From Pegea sp. RAD2-039 (taxonomy: Eukaryota; Chordata; Thaliacea; Salpida; Salpidae): a stretch of DNA of 64,000 nt. Below the pieces are notes generated by a model. It was not told the origin of the DNA, did no database searches, and saw only the letters and a program-made list of their open reading frames with translations. A program made the translations under genes and the position numbers. The stretch covers positions 1,550,001 through 1,614,000 of the forward strand of contig JAQGEQ010000048.1 in the NCBI GenBank assembly GCA_034620365.1, in the 5' to 3' direction. This document shows, one piece after another, positions 28,501-42,000 of the stretch (position 1 is the stretch's first letter; every line of letters starts with the position of its first letter).

Positions 28501-31500
28501 ATCCATCCAGTTAAAAAAATTTTCAGAAAATTATTACTTTATATTTAGCAACTATTGCTGAAATGTTTTATGATTAGAAAATTTGTATATTTTCACTGTC
28601 AGTGTAAACAGTCAAACTATTTTGCATTTTAGTTGATGTGTTAATTTATAATAGATGATTTTTTTAATTTAATAAATTTTGTATTGCTATAAAAGCAGGA
28701 TCGATGATTTACTGAATATTGATTGTTCTAAATAATCACATCAGATACTGAGATAGGTCACTTTTAAATATTTGAAAATTGATTGTATTTGTTTTCTACA
28801 CAAACTTCTACACACAGAAATTCGGTTGAAAATATTCTTAAAGTGTTGTGTGTTTATCTAGAATCCAAAAATATGGTAATTAGTATTCCTTTTAGCATTT
28901 TAAACAAACACGATGTAAGGGTTGACATCTTAGTTTAAACAACAATCAGTAAAAAATAATAAAAAATAATAAAACCGATTGACAACTTAATTTACAAAAA
29001 AATATTAATTACTTATTTTACAAATATTTTCAACTAATTTAAATTTTTTTCGAATTTAATTAGGTTTTTAAACAAATAAAAACGTACAAGCTGAAGCGAA
29101 CTAAACAAATATCAAATGAATTATCTTTTCGTTTAGTTGGTCTAAAGTAGAGTAATTGTTTCTTAGCTTTAATTACTAAAAAAGGTTTCGTGGTTTTGCG
29201 GAGTCTCTTATTATTGGGATTATAATATCTTTAGTTGAGATAACAGCCTAAAATAGCTCGTTTTAAGCATGACACCTGCTCTTGGTGGAAAATGTTCCAC
29301 TTCACTTCCCAAGAACACCTTCAACCTATCTCATTTACGCTCCAGTGCGCTTATCAGACTTCACAAGCTTTAAAGTTTTGTTTTTACAGTCACTAGCTCA
29401 ATTATAGAAGAAATAAAAGAAACTTTCACACTTTGTTTGTTTAGAAATCAATTTGCTGGTTGTTAATATATTTGTGGAGCTATCAGTAATGACTTGCTTC
29501 TATCAACACTTTTTCAACAAGCTTTCAAACTAAGTACTAAAAGTACATTTTGACTTTGTATGCATATATTCAAACACTCACGAACGTTGAAACCAGTTTA
29601 TTATCTTATTTTCTGTTGCTTTCTCAATGATGTCTATTTAAACTTTCCAGACGTTCCTTTCTTTTGAGGTTTTGATGAAACAGAGAGTGACGTCAAAGTT
29701 TTTTTTTACTTAGATTCAATTGTTGTTTCCTGATTTAGGGTGCTATTTACGTATTCATTGTTCCTGCATCCTGAACATTCTCACAACATGATAGTATTTA
29801 TAAATTAAATTAAATTAATATTTTCTAATTTCTTTTACTAGACTTTTTAAATCATTTACTTCAAGTTTCTGAAATTATTACACTCAAAATTGAGTAAGAT
29901 TTATATAGAATCTAAATGTCTACACAGTGATATATATAAATTATTTACGATACTTCTTAGTTTCTAACATTAGTTTTCTCAAAACGAACTACTTCCTTAT
30001 CAGATCGCTCGTTAGCTATATGATCATAGAAGAATTGTTTCAGACATTTTAAAAGCGTATGAATATAGAACTACCTAATTAACAAAATCTTTCAACTTTT
30101 ATTAAAATTCATTTTATTTTTTTTAAGTTTTAATTATATGTTTATCATTTATAATGAACGATAGATTAAAATGTATCAACGTTAGACGTAGTTGATTTTT
30201 GTTAAAAATTTTTATCAATAATTTAAATTCGAATTTGTTAATAAGCATTTTATGCATAACTTTTTTGATGAGTTTTTTAGCACTTATATAATATGATTTC
30301 TTGGATTTCGACTGGCAAACTAATAAAACTAATTTTGTTCGTTTAACAAAAATGACAAGTTTAATTAAAATCATAAATTGTGTAGCATGTCACAATGTTA
30401 TTTTCAACAAATGGCTTAAAATTGAATGCAAATGAATTAATCTTTTACTTGAAATATGTTTTTCCTAGATACAGTATTCAGCTTCGTTTCTTTCCAGCAT
30501 TTTATTCAGCAAAGTACTATTTATAAATAATTAAATTTAACGCATGGTCTCAGTACTTTTGTATTTAAGATATACTTCTTAGATGTCCTACTTATTGTAA
30601 TAAAGTAGTGCAAGACTTTGCAGATACGATCTGATTTGCATTATAAAAGTATAAAATTAATTATAGTTGTATCTTTCCTTCCTATGATTGAAACTGGCCT
30701 ATTTTTTTTTAAAATTGATCACCTTAATTTGTTAAGATTTTTACTAAAATATTAAAACAGATTTTTTTTTTTGAATATAGTTGAAATTAAAATTTATTTA
30801 TTCTGATTTTATTTATAAATCAAACAGTGATGATAATTAAAAACTTGTTTATTGAAAAAATAAAAGATATAACGAAACTGTAAAATGGTTTATCGTTTAT
30901 AAAGTACCAAGCAATAAAACCAAAACATATTTCTTATCTGATTTAAATACGCCACAATAACGTGTTTACTCTGCAAGCTTCACGTAAATTATGTTAAAAA
31001 ACTTACCCGAAGACCGCCTGACATCTTTGTTAAGACTGTTAATGCGACATAAATAGGATTATATCATCAGCAGCCTCTTTATAGGAAATTCTATGCAGGT
31101 AAAGACCAAAACTGACTTTAATCTTCAGTTTAAACGAGTTTTATGTGCAATTTTACCTATATTTACGTGAGTAATAAGAAGCCATGTTAATTTTTCTTTG
31201 TAGTTATGTTCTTTGTAAAGATGATGTTAATCCGCTACGGAAATAATAAAACCGAAAAAATTGAATAATTTAGAGTAAGTAGGACTAATTGATACATAAT
31301 GCTTGCACTTTCGCAAGATCTCGCAATGTTTACTTGTTAATAAAAATAGTTCTTTGATCGCTGAGGTTTAGGGTGGTTGTAATTATGCTCAAATATCCTC
31401 TATGAAAATAATTGGGTTAACTCGAATAAAGAGTTAGAATACTACCTTTTTGGTTAAAAGTGTGTACATATTAAGAAATCTATTAAAATTAATATGTTTT

Positions 31501-31860
31501 TTTATCACTTTATAAACTATAAGATTGTGTCACTGCTGGCTGTTTAGTCATAAGTGGTTCCAGTGATTTAAAAATTTCAACACTTAAAAAATAACTTAAA
31601 TATTCAAAGTAGAACTTGTATCATAGAGCATTTCTTTAGATGGCTTCGATTTATGGTGAAGTCGAATCGATTATATTTATTAATTCTAAATCTATCAGCA
31701 GCGAAATTTAAGGCTATAGCAGTTAGATCGTTTTAATATTGCTTCAATTTTCATTTCTAAACTTTAATTATTTTTAATATTATTTTAATATGTTAATATG
31801 CACTGTTATATTATGTGAACACTCCCGAATTGAAATGTGCTGCTTCTATTTTTTTATTTT
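22542..31860. other. Long gene-free AT-rich interval
   Basis: About 9.3 kb with no gene I can support. The two longest open frames (24387-24572 +, 30123-30374 -) are Lys/Leu/Asn-rich and look like chance. Two stretches with less biased, coding-like translations (about 26.06-26.60 kb minus, about 29.27-29.75 kb plus) are reported as findings. Confidence 0.55.
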
Positions 31861-31869
31861 CAGCTCATA

Positions 31870-31932
31870 TTGTTTATGAGAATGTGTAATAGCGAGACGT
31901 GCCCCTTTTCAGGCATATTTATGTAATAAACA
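31870..31932 (+). mobile_element. LINE 3' end fragment (same family as the 44-kb copy)
   Basis: This short stretch matches the 3' UTR and tail of the LINE at 43948-44889 (reverse strand). Shared words are GAGAATGTGT, TAGCGAGA, an AGGCA arm and GTAATAAA, in the same order and spacing. The region between, which folds as a short stem-loop, is kept. Upstream sequence is too eroded to align by eye, so only the terminal part is claimed. Confidence 0.6.
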
Positions 31933-32888
31933 AGTTAGTATCAAACTTATTAGTTTAAGATTTAATTAAATACAGTTTAATCGTATAAACCTTAATGGTC
32001 AATTTTCAATGAAGAGTTGATGTGTTACTTTTTCATGAAATTGTAATTGATTCAAGCAATGTTTGCAATTCATCCTTCAGTTTTTCGATACAAATTATTC
32101 AGTCGCATGGTGGCGATGTTGAAGCTCGATGAAAACAGAACTATCACAAATTAGCACGAAGCCCACAGGAATTATGTCAAAGGTTAGGAAGAACCTTAAT
32201 AAGCAACCAGGAGTTATGTAAAAACAATCTTTTCTAAAAAGAAAGTCTATTGAAAATTTTTTTCCTATTGAATTTGCATATAAAAAAGAATTTTATTTGC
32301 TCAATGAGGAAGTTATTTCAAATATGTATTTTGACAAAGGTAATTACTAAATAAAGACTTTCTGAAATTTATAAGATAGGGTTTGAAAATTATTTTAATA
32401 TAGATAACAAATTTATTACTAGTTAAATAATAAGGAGTTAATGTTAAAACTTTGTTTAGCATTTTACACAGATATTTATCAATTATCTAAAGCTTTGATA
32501 TCAAAGTTAAAAGCTACTCCTTCTGCTACTAATCAAATAGTTTTTCTCAGTAATAAAACATTTTGAAATTTCATTTGTCAATTTAAAATACTTAATATAC
32601 TAAATATTCTTCCAATAAAATTGCTCACAAGTTTTTGAAATATTTAACCAGTAATTTTTTTTTAGCTTGGTTCTTAAGACGACCCTTACCCTGCCTGTCT
32701 AGTAAACCATTAACAGACAAACATCAGAGATCTTTATCATTCAGCAGTATCCTTAATATTTACGCAACATGATGGTATTTGTCAACTTAATGAATATGTT
32801 TATGATAAACTTAAGCAATAGCAAATTAACTATCCTTGAAATAAGAAAGCTCTAAGAATTATGTAGTGAATAAATGAAAACATACAAC
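31933..32888. other. Intergenic; patch of unclear coding-like sequence
   Basis: No gene recognised. A patch at about 32.05-32.25 kb is less AT-biased and translates in pieces in two plus frames, but I recognise no family and see no exon structure. Confidence 0.45.
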
Positions 32889-34421
32889 TCAATTTTCAAC
32901 AGAATCATTGCTTATAGCAAGCTTCTGTTTTGAAGCATCATACATTTTGAGGGAAGTATGAGATCTTGCTCTTAGAAGCAATACAATCGGATGCACAGAA
33001 GTTAAAAGACAGATTATCACAAACGCAATATTAATACTGGTAAAATCTCCATTCAGCGTACGTGTTACAAGAGAATGTAAGGGAAATTGCAGTAAACCAA
33101 CTATACCACCAACAGTCATGTTTACACCATAGAGTTTTCCAAAATATTTACCAGGATAAAAAGTTGCAATGTAGTTAGAATTCCCTCCATAAAGAAAAGA
33201 TCGAAACACTACTTGAAGAACAAATGTAACATATTGAACATAAATGTTTGGTATTACACAAGCAATAGAGAAAGCAACACCAAGACAAGTTGTCAATAAG
33301 CTTGAACACCCTACTGCTTTATATCTTACAATAAGATCACTTTTAATAGTTTTACTGAAGATAGAAGTCAGACGATCGATCAAAAGCCCATTTAGAGGAG
33401 CAGTAAAAATGCCAAAAAGCTGACAAGTACCAAATACATTTAGATAAAAACTTGTTTTACCAGCACCGACTATAGACTCTAGATGGAAGAAAACAGTTGC
33501 AAAATAGAAGTAACAACGAAGTTGTAAGAGACTTAGCTGCACACAGTTGAGCCAGAATGAAACATCACGCAAACATTGCTTAAAATCTTTTGTTTGATTA
33601 TCATTGTCGTCTTCTTCTTTTTCTTCTAATGGAGCTTTTTCTTCAGTAAGCTCATCCAACTGTGTACTTGGTTTTGGGCTTTTATGATTTCGCGTTTTCC
33701 AGTAGTAGAAAAAACCATAATTATAGTTTTTACGTTTAGGCAAAGGAAAAGGAATAAACTTATAAGGCATCAAAAAGAAAGTCCGTATGATTTGAAAAGC
33801 TGTTAGACATGCTATCCCTATAAAAATTGATGATAATGCTACTCCTGAGTCAGACACAAGTTTAATAAGTAAAAATATAAATGAAGAAGAATCTAATGCA
33901 CCATTGAACAAAGTTATTATAGAAGATCTTGCATGCAAAAACAAGTTACCAAGTTGTATGTTAGTGATGAGAAGTATAATGCCACCAACAGCATATAAGC
34001 ACATAGCCACGTACAGTAATTTGGAAGTTGTTGGGGTGGAAACTATCATTAATATACTGGCAATAAGAAACATAAAAGAAGCAATCATTCTGCAAAAGAA
34101 AGTGCCAAAACGATCAAACAAAAAGCCATTTAATATAGTTGAAAAACTGAGCATAGTAGAAGCTACAGCAAAAACAAAATTTAAACTCTCTTGTTGAGTT
34201 GGACATTTAACATCAGCATTACTCAAGTTGCCCAAATGAGAGGTATTTGCTGAACTTGTACTCATATTTGTAGCATTACCAGGATTACTAACAGTTGTGG
34301 CACAAGCAAAATATTCTTCTTTAATAAGAACAGATGATAAGGAAGACCAACCAAAGATTAGCCCAGCACACATCAAACATTCTAGAGCACCACTAATAAT
34401 GCTTAGTATAGGTTTTATCAT
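32889..34421 (-). CDS. SLC43-like major facilitator transporter
   Basis: A single uninterrupted frame of 510 residues. About twelve hydrophobic spans are visible in two halves, separated by a cytosolic loop rich in Glu, Asp and Lys (about residues 230-275). The loop between spans 2 and 3 carries an MFS-type motif, GFLFDRFG. The first extracellular loop has several Asn-glycosylation sites and a KCP motif. The second half (FVLQ.VFRSF, then FYPGKYFG, then GLLQFPL) matches the SLC43 family (LAT3, LAT4, EEG1). In vertebrates these move large neutral amino acids or purine bases at the plasma membrane; the substrate here is not readable. The ATG at 34421 opens directly into span 1, as in the family. 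There are no introns, unlike the intron-rich neighbours. Confidence 0.88.
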   Translation of the reverse strand: MIKPILSIISGALECLMCAGLIFGWSSLSSVLIKEEYFACATTVSNPGNATNMSTSSANTSHLGNLSNADVKCPTQQESLNFVFAVASTMLSFSTILNGFLFDRFGTFFCRMIASFMFLIASILMIVSTPTTSKLLYVAMCLYAVGGIILLITNIQLGNLFLHARSSIITLFNGALDSSSFIFLLIKLVSDSGVALSSIFIGIACLTAFQIIRTFFLMPYKFIPFPLPKRKNYNYGFFYYWKTRNHKSPKPSTQLDELTEEKAPLEEKEEDDNDNQTKDFKQCLRDVSFWLNCVQLSLLQLRCYFYFATVFFHLESIVGAGKTSFYLNVFGTCQLFGIFTAPLNGLLIDRLTSIFSKTIKSDLIVRYKAVGCSSLLTTCLGVAFSIACVIPNIYVQYVTFVLQVVFRSFLYGGNSNYIATFYPGKYFGKLYGVNMTVGGIVGLLQFPLHSLVTRTLNGDFTSINIAFVIICLLTSVHPIVLLLRARSHTSLKMYDASKQKLAISNDSVEN

Positions 34422-36076
34422 AGTGTTCAGTTGATGTAACTTCTAAGAAAAATAATTTATCAAATGTTGAGTTATCTTTTTAAAAATATAGCAAATGTTT
34501 AAAAATCTCTTCACACAATATTATATAACTATTAAAAATATAACCAAATATTTGGTTTCAAGGAAAACAATTCAGTAAATATAGAAAATAACTAAATTAA
34601 TAGATCTACTCAAAGTTTATTAATTAGACTAACTAAATGTTTAATTATGCTTAATAAACAAAATTGAAATATTTGTTAACCAGACAAACAACATTTACTA
34701 TAGATGATATACTGCAAAGTTGAAAACTTACTTACTTAACATTTTTGAGGCTATTTATAAAAGCAAAAACAAATTAATTGACAAAACTTAATTATAAATA
34801 TATAACTTACAAATGCTATCAAATCAATGTAACCTATAATTATAGACTTTAATTCAACAAATTTTATATAAAATCAATGCTTACAATTTCATAAGAAGTT
34901 GCTACAGTAAAATACTGTGTAACTATTTTTGACTAAAAGATTTGTGAAATGAAAAGATTAAAAATCTTAAATTTCAAAAACTGTTGTAAAATCTTATGAG
35001 TTATTTGAAGTAAATTAATATAAATATATCATAAAGACTTCTTATTTTTCAGTTAAATTGAATGTATTTCATGTTGCCTTGTTTTTATAAATTCACATTG
35101 ACAAATCAAAACAAATTACTATTTGCAGAATTACTACTTCTACTACTAATTTTATATTCGGTGAAAACAAAGTGAAAACAAGTTTATAATCAAGCAACTA
35201 CTTGATGAAAGTAAAATGTATACTTAGTTAGTAAGTCAGAATTTCTTAGTAATTTCAGTAACAATTTTAATGAATTAAAAATAGCTATTAATAAAAATAG
35301 GTTATATTTTTAATGTTAAATTTACGTAGTTTGCAAAATTGTGAATTATTGAAAATTTATTAGAATTGTTAAAAATTAAAAATAATTGATTTGAAACGTT
35401 TTGATTTATCCCTTAATATATTATCTACATCTACTATCAGAAAAAATTTAGCACTTTTTACACTAACACCTGTTTATAATTAACGACAACAACCAATGAA
35501 TAAAAAATCTTTTCAGCCGAACTAGATGTGTAGTAATAAAGTACCCACGCCCGCGCAGAGTAAAAAAATGGCTCTAAGCAAGGTTGTATTTAATTGTTTC
35601 TTAAAAGTTGAAAGTTTCTATTTACAAAAAGTCTATTTTCAGATTAATTTTTGTTATTTTTAAAACTAACTAAAAATTTAATCTATTGAATTATTATTTC
35701 CTAGTGTTCATTACATTTTCTATTTATTTTAATAATATAGTTTTTTTTAATGTTTCCAATATTTTTAAAACTACAAGAATTTTACCAAAAAATAACTGAA
35801 TTGATTTGGATCTTGACCATCTTAAGACTTTTGGCATAAAATAACAAACTTAGAAAATTTAATTTATGGACAAATCTATCAATTGGCATTTGGTGGTGCT
35901 TAATATAGGGATAGTTGAACGTCTGAGTCAAAGCTTGCGTTTGAGCTCCTTACAAAAATCAAAAGTAATTTACTTATGTAGTTTTTATTCAGACTATCTA
36001 AAGAATTAGAATGATTTAGATATTAGATTACCTATAATATAAGCAATGACTTAATAACTTCTTGTCAGCTTTGCTG
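34422..36076. other. Intergenic, AT-rich
   Basis: This lies upstream of the SLC43-like gene and would hold its promoter. No motif stands out. A short GC-richer patch near 35.55-35.57 kb has an ATG with five codons before a GT, which is too little to call an exon. Confidence 0.5.
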
Positions 36077-37795
36077 TCAGTTTAAATTTAAAGGTTGTGC
36101 AACTTGTCGGAGCAGGAAAGAGAAGTAGTATTAACATCATTGGTTATAAAAACGTTATTAAATTGATTGTTTATCAATAGAGCTTTATTCTCTGGATCAA
36201 TCACATGCTGGTTGCTGTTATCAAGCATCAAGCAAGGGAGGTATTTGAGATCTCGCCTTAAGCTTGTGATTTATGAAGCTAAAAAACGTTGTTTTGCTAG
36301 TTGAAGATAAGACTGCAATTTCTCTTCATAAACAGAAATTAGAAAGAGATTTCTTGTAAACTATACAAAGATCTCTTTACAGAGATTGATGGAAGGGTCT
36401 GCTTTAGTTTGTTTGTATAGGAGGCTTTTTAAATGTTTTAAATTCCTTAAACATTTCGGCAAATGTGGCTTTTTGTTGATCTTATAAAAAGGTATAAATT
36501 TCTCAATGGACTCTTTAACGATGTAGGTAAATCTTAAGTAAATAGTATTGATGGCTTTGATAGAGTTAAAAACAGAAATCCAGTCAACACCTGATAAAAA
36601 CTTATTGATACCATCATTATTTCCACGATAAGCATTGCCTTTGCTTGGAGTTTTAACGTTCATGGAAAAAGTTTTATGGAACTTGAATTCAATAATTTTG
36701 TGACTGCATGTCGGAGCAAAAGGCTCTTTTTGATCAACGTAGATAATGTTCTGAGGGTTTGATGTGATAAGAAAATCTAAAATGTTACCACTAACTTGGC
36801 TTAGAAAAGTAATCATCTGAAATAGGCTATTGGCATTGAGGAAGCTTATAAAGGCATGACTCAAAATGGATGAATTAGGATCATCACTATCCAAGTTAAA
36901 CGATTTTCCCATAAATGCTGAATTCGGGTTATTTCAATCAATTTTACTAAAATTAAAACCCCCCAAAGTATATAACTCCGGACACACAACACTCTTCAAA
37001 ACCTTCAATTAGGCCTTAATAGTAACCTCATCATTAATTTTAGAAGGTGGTAGGTAGGTACATATAAAACGAGAAAATTTGGACTTTGAGTAATGAAAAT
37101 CATAAGCGATAATCTCAAACCCTGGAAAATTAATGGGATCGATCTGAATTCTAGAGATCATGGGTACAAGCGATGTTTTGTAAATTACGCAAACAACGCC
37201 GCCTCTATCATACAGTCTGTCACAACGCAAAACACAAAAAAGACTACTGTCAACTAGAAAAGAATCAGAATAAAACGGTTTCAATCAAGTTTAAGTTAAT
37301 GGGGATACAAATGTTTCAAACAAGTTTGTTGTCAAACAACAAAAAAATCAATGAAATCTTGAGAATACAAAAGTGTTTTCAAATGGAAAATTTTGTTAAT
37401 AATCGACCGCGCTAAAGATCATACTTAATGTTATAGTAAAATTGTTTTTTTGACGCTTTTGAGATATGATCATAGGCTTCTTTGAATTAATATTTTAGGA
37501 GGGAAGAATGGTATTCACAATTGTGTGTGGAAAGAATGTGAAAAAAGAAGAACTTAAACTGTTGGAACTTGTGGAGCTTGAACTTTTTATTTGAAACCAG
37601 TTGGTTGTTCATTCTGATTTCGGTTATACGGATCTTTTAGAAGACCCTTATTTTCTAAGCGATCATCTTCACACTTGTCATGCGCTATTCTAATGCGCTC
37701 GAACTTTTTTTCAAGCTTTAGCTTATATAGCTTGGTAAGAAACTGGCCTTTGTCCCATATAAACATCGTATATATAAAAGAACAAAATAAAAGAG
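36077..37795 (-). mobile_element. CR1/Jockey-like LINE fragment: ORF1 end and ORF2 endonuclease half
   Basis: Read on the minus strand from 37795. An open stretch of about 65 codons to 37592 (Lys/Glu-rich, resembling a LINE ORF1 C-terminus) is followed by a spacer. Endonuclease (EEP) sequence then runs from about 37425 to 36361. Recognisable parts are ARSIINK near the start (37400), the RLYDRGGV motif (about 37210), FICTYLPPS (about 37060) and the linker VDWISVFNSI (about 36580). The linker continues in other frames to about 36077 (FINHKL, then IPPLL). At least two frame changes and several stops make it non-functional. The reverse transcriptase that should follow is absent, so the element is internally or 3' truncated. 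Confidence 0.75.
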
Positions 37796-39090
37796 TTTTT
37801 TTAAATTGTAAATAATATTCTAAGTCTAAAGTTAGATTAAAAAATGCTCACATAATGTTATTGCAATTAATCTACGTAACTTTCAAAGACTTAAATATAA
37901 TTCTAAAGAATATCAAAAACCTTATCTATTTGTAAGTTTTTCTTTAAAGGTTAAAATAATTTCAAATAGAAAGCAATATAACAAAAATATTAGTTTTTTC
38001 TTATTGAAATGACCAAATTTTAATAAAATGAAAGTTTTCATTTTCTTAATAGTATAAGGACTTTCATATTTAGGTATTTTCATGATAAGTAATTAAGTAT
38101 TTCTTTGTTCAGTTACCAAAGTAATATGATTTTAGAGGCATATAAACAGTTGCATAAGTTACTTATTAAATTAACGTTAAGTTTTTCGACGGTCAATAAT
38201 TAGAAGTAAACAATTAAAAGCCCAAAAAAGTCAATTCACATCTGGCATCTGTAAATCATTACGTAGTAATTAGAGTTGATTTATGTTTATAAATTTTATT
38301 ATTTTATACTTACTGCAGAAGTTTGCTTTATAAGTTTTTATGTAAATTTCGTTTTTGTTTAGTTATCATTTTTATGTTCAAAATATTATAAAGATTAATA
38401 TTTTATTTAAATTGCTAAATATTTGAAAGCAACTTTCTTTACAAAAGTAATTTAAGGTTTTGTAAAAGTTTTTCTTTTTACTAAAGTTTTTGAAAAGTAT
38501 TTTAATGATTATAATGAAAAATAAGCTTTGTTAAGTAAAAAAAATTTTTGAAAAGTCATTTGGTATGTTATTAAATAAATTTTATTCTTTTAATTACTTT
38601 AAATGCTTGAAAGGAAAAATATTTAATTCATTTTAAAGTTTATCTTAATTTGTGTACTTTATTTGAACTTAATTTAAATTTAGCTTGTAAAATTGTTAGC
38701 TATTTTATATGAGTATATGTATTCAAATCAAGGTTGTTAAAATTATCAAAACTAATTCAAACGTTTTTTTTATATCTACTTATGTTTGTTATAACCTGTT
38801 AAGAATTCATGAATTCATTCTAATTATATATTTCAATAAAAAACTAATAGTTGATTGATGTTAAAAATAGTAGATAGATGAATGGGATATATGTCTAAAG
38901 ATAATTTTATTTTAAGTCTTTATTATATTATTTACTGTATGATTTATCATATAATTAAATTTTTTTTTCTATTTAGTATAACTGTTTATATCTATGATAT
39001 ATATATTAATTTAATATTATTAACTATACAAAAAAGAACATATAAAGCATTATTATAAACTTTTTGACATCTGACTATATTTTAGAAGTT
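37796..39090. other. Intergenic, AT-rich; upstream of HBS1L
   Basis: No gene or repeat recognised. The HBS1L promoter should lie at its right end. Composition is extremely AT-rich between 38.3 and 39.05 kb. Confidence 0.5.
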
Positions 39091-42000
39091 ATGTCTAGAC
39101 ATAGGAATATTCGTAAACAAAATTATGATGATTATAGAGATGATTATGATGATGATTATTATGATGATTATGATGAATATAGTACTTCACCTTCCACATT
39201 GAGCCAATACACACACCCAAGTCAACATGCTCTGAACACAAGTAGAGACCTTCAATTAGAATCTTGCATTCAAGCTGTTAGGGATGTTGTTGGTGATATT
39301 TATACTTACAAACATGTCCAAGAAACTGTTCTGAGTTTTGATTATAATATTGAAAGGTCTTTAGATTTTCTACTGAATGAAAAAGAAAAAAACTCAAAAA
39401 CTGATTTATCGAAACCTGTATCAACTACAGTTGTACCTCAATCACAAACAAACACTCCAAATAAATCAGCTAACTTTGATACAGTTTCAAAAGACACAAA
39501 CAAACTTGTAAAGGTTTGACTGTTTTATAAATGGCTTTTTTTTGTAAGTGAATGTTTGATTTATATTTTAGAAAGAACCTCAAAAACCTGTTTCTTATAA
39601 ATCTTCTTCATCTAATGTTTGTAAGTCTTCAGTAAATCAAATTCAAACACCAAACAAAGCTTCTAAAAATAGAATCAATTTTGTGGTAAGTTTCAGGGTT
39701 TTATAGATTTTATTATTATATGTGGATTATTCTTCCATGTTTAGATGATTATACCCACAATACATTTCTTGTGAATTATAGAAATAGTAAAATTTGTGAC
39801 AGTGGCTCATCACGTAAATTTAAAAAATCTTCTTAATTTAAATTAGATTTCTGCTTATCTGAACAAAAATTTATATCTCAGTGATCTATTCTATAATACA
39901 ATCTGTATTACAGCTCTTTAATTCTTCATTATCCTCTAGTTAACTTACCTTTCTACTGGAAGAGTTCCGTCATTTTCATAGTACATAAAAAGGGGATAGA
40001 AATAAGCCTCTCAACTACCAATCAATTTCTAGCAGCTTTGTCGGATCTTTGAATTGATTCTTTCACAAAAATTCTACTCCACAAAAATTTGTATTGTGAA
40101 TATCAATTTGGGTTTCTACCTCAAAAACTCTCTATTTAATCAGCTGTTGTCATGTCTCCACCAGCGGCTATATTCCTCAGCAAATAATTTAGTAACTAGT
40201 ATCATCTATAGAGACATTCGCTTTTGATTCAGTTTCCCATCCTGTTTTACTATAAAAGCCTCTCTTTTTTCATAAAATCTTCGGATTGAAGGTTCGTCAT
40301 TCGAAATTAACCCAATTAACTTTAATAACACCTATTAGATTAACAGCTTTTAAAATAAGGTAACTGTGGCTTGAAATAATCTTTCAGATTCCATCACTAC
40401 ATCAAAATCTATCACTTTTTTAAAGTTTTGTGTAAAAATATGATTTTAGTAATTTTCTTAAAAAGTAATATAAGATATATTGATCGATATGATGATATAT
40501 AAGATATACTTCTCACATCTCTTCATTTTCTTCACTTTTTCTATTATTTTCTACTTTTGATTTATAACTTATGTTTTCTCATGCCTCTGTAGTGAATGTT
40601 GCTGTTTTTTTCACATTATTTATGTTGAAATGTGGTACTTAAGACCTTTCCATCATCTTTCTGTATCCATGTGCAATTGTTTATTTGCGATATACATCGA
40701 ACAAATAAGTGAATAAAATAATAAATTTGATCTTTGTTATTATTATTTTTATACATTTAATTTTTGTTTGATTTTGAATAATTTTTTAGGATGAATACAA
40801 CAAACAGAAAAAAGGCAAACAAAATATTTCTTTGGTGGTAATAGGTCATGTGGACGCAGGAAAGTCGACTCTGATGGGAAACTTACTGTTTAAAGTCGGA
40901 GTAGTTGATAAAAAAGTCATTCATAAATACGAACAGGTTTCCGGTTTCCAAATCAAATTTCCATCAAAACTCATTTCATAAATTCCAGGATTCAAAAAAG
41001 CTCGGTAAAGCTTCATTTGCATATGCGTGGGTGTTAGACGAAACTGAGGAAGAACGCAATAGAGGCGTTACCATGGATATAGCTTCAAACTGTTTCGAGA
41101 CTGAAACATACAAAGTGATGCTAATGGACGCCCCTGGTCACCGTGATTTCATTCCAAATATGATCACAGGTCACATGATTGAGATGGTGGTGATGATTTC
41201 AACTCTCTGCTTTTGTAGGAGCCTCACAAGCCGACGTTGCTCTTCTGGTTGTTGCTGCTTCATCTGGTGAATTTGAATCTGGTTTTTATCTTGGTGGACA
41301 AACCAGAGAGCACGCCTTACTGGTCCGAACTTTTGGTATTTCACAACTTGCTGTTGCTGTCAATAAACTCGATAGTATTGATTGGGATGAACAGAGGTTT
41401 TTATCTTTACCTGATCTACATCTTCTGATCCTCATCTGCTGATCTTTTTTAGATTCAACGAAATTGTCAAAACTTTGAAACGTTTTTTGAAACAAGCTGG
41501 CTATCGAGAAGCTGACCTCACATTTGTGCCCACAAGTGGTTTGCTTGGTGAAAATCTGACCACAAAATCGTCCAATGAAAAACTAGCTTCCTGGTACAAT
41601 GGTCCAACTTTGTTAGAGGTCAACTAATTTGCATATCTAGCCGAATAAGGAGTTTTGCGTTTTCAGGTCATCGACTCCTTCCGCCTGCCAGATCGTCCAA
41701 TCAGCGGTCCGTTTCGTTTCACTGTCAATGACGTATTCAAAACGCAAACTGGCAGCGTAAGCGGTATCTCCATATATGGTAAAATCGAGTCGGGCGGAGT
41801 CTGCAACAACACAAAGGTAAAAAGATCAAACTTTGATTTGAAACTTTCATATTTTCACGTTTTAGGTGGTCTCGTTGCCAAGTGGTGAAAAGGGAATTAT
41901 TAAAATGATTGAAATCGAAAAAAAGAAAGAAAAATTTGGATTGGCTGGCCACCACGCCACCCTTCAGCTAAACGGGGTCGATTCCACAAAAGTTGTCACC

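Noticed and set aside
30123-30374. Minus-strand open frame of 83 codons
   Set aside because: Almost entirely Lys, Leu, Ile and Asn, as expected from A/T-rich random sequence. No ATG context, homology or splice support.
33904-34197. Plus-strand open frame of 97 codons
   Set aside because: It is antisense to the SLC43-like gene, which has a full-length family match.
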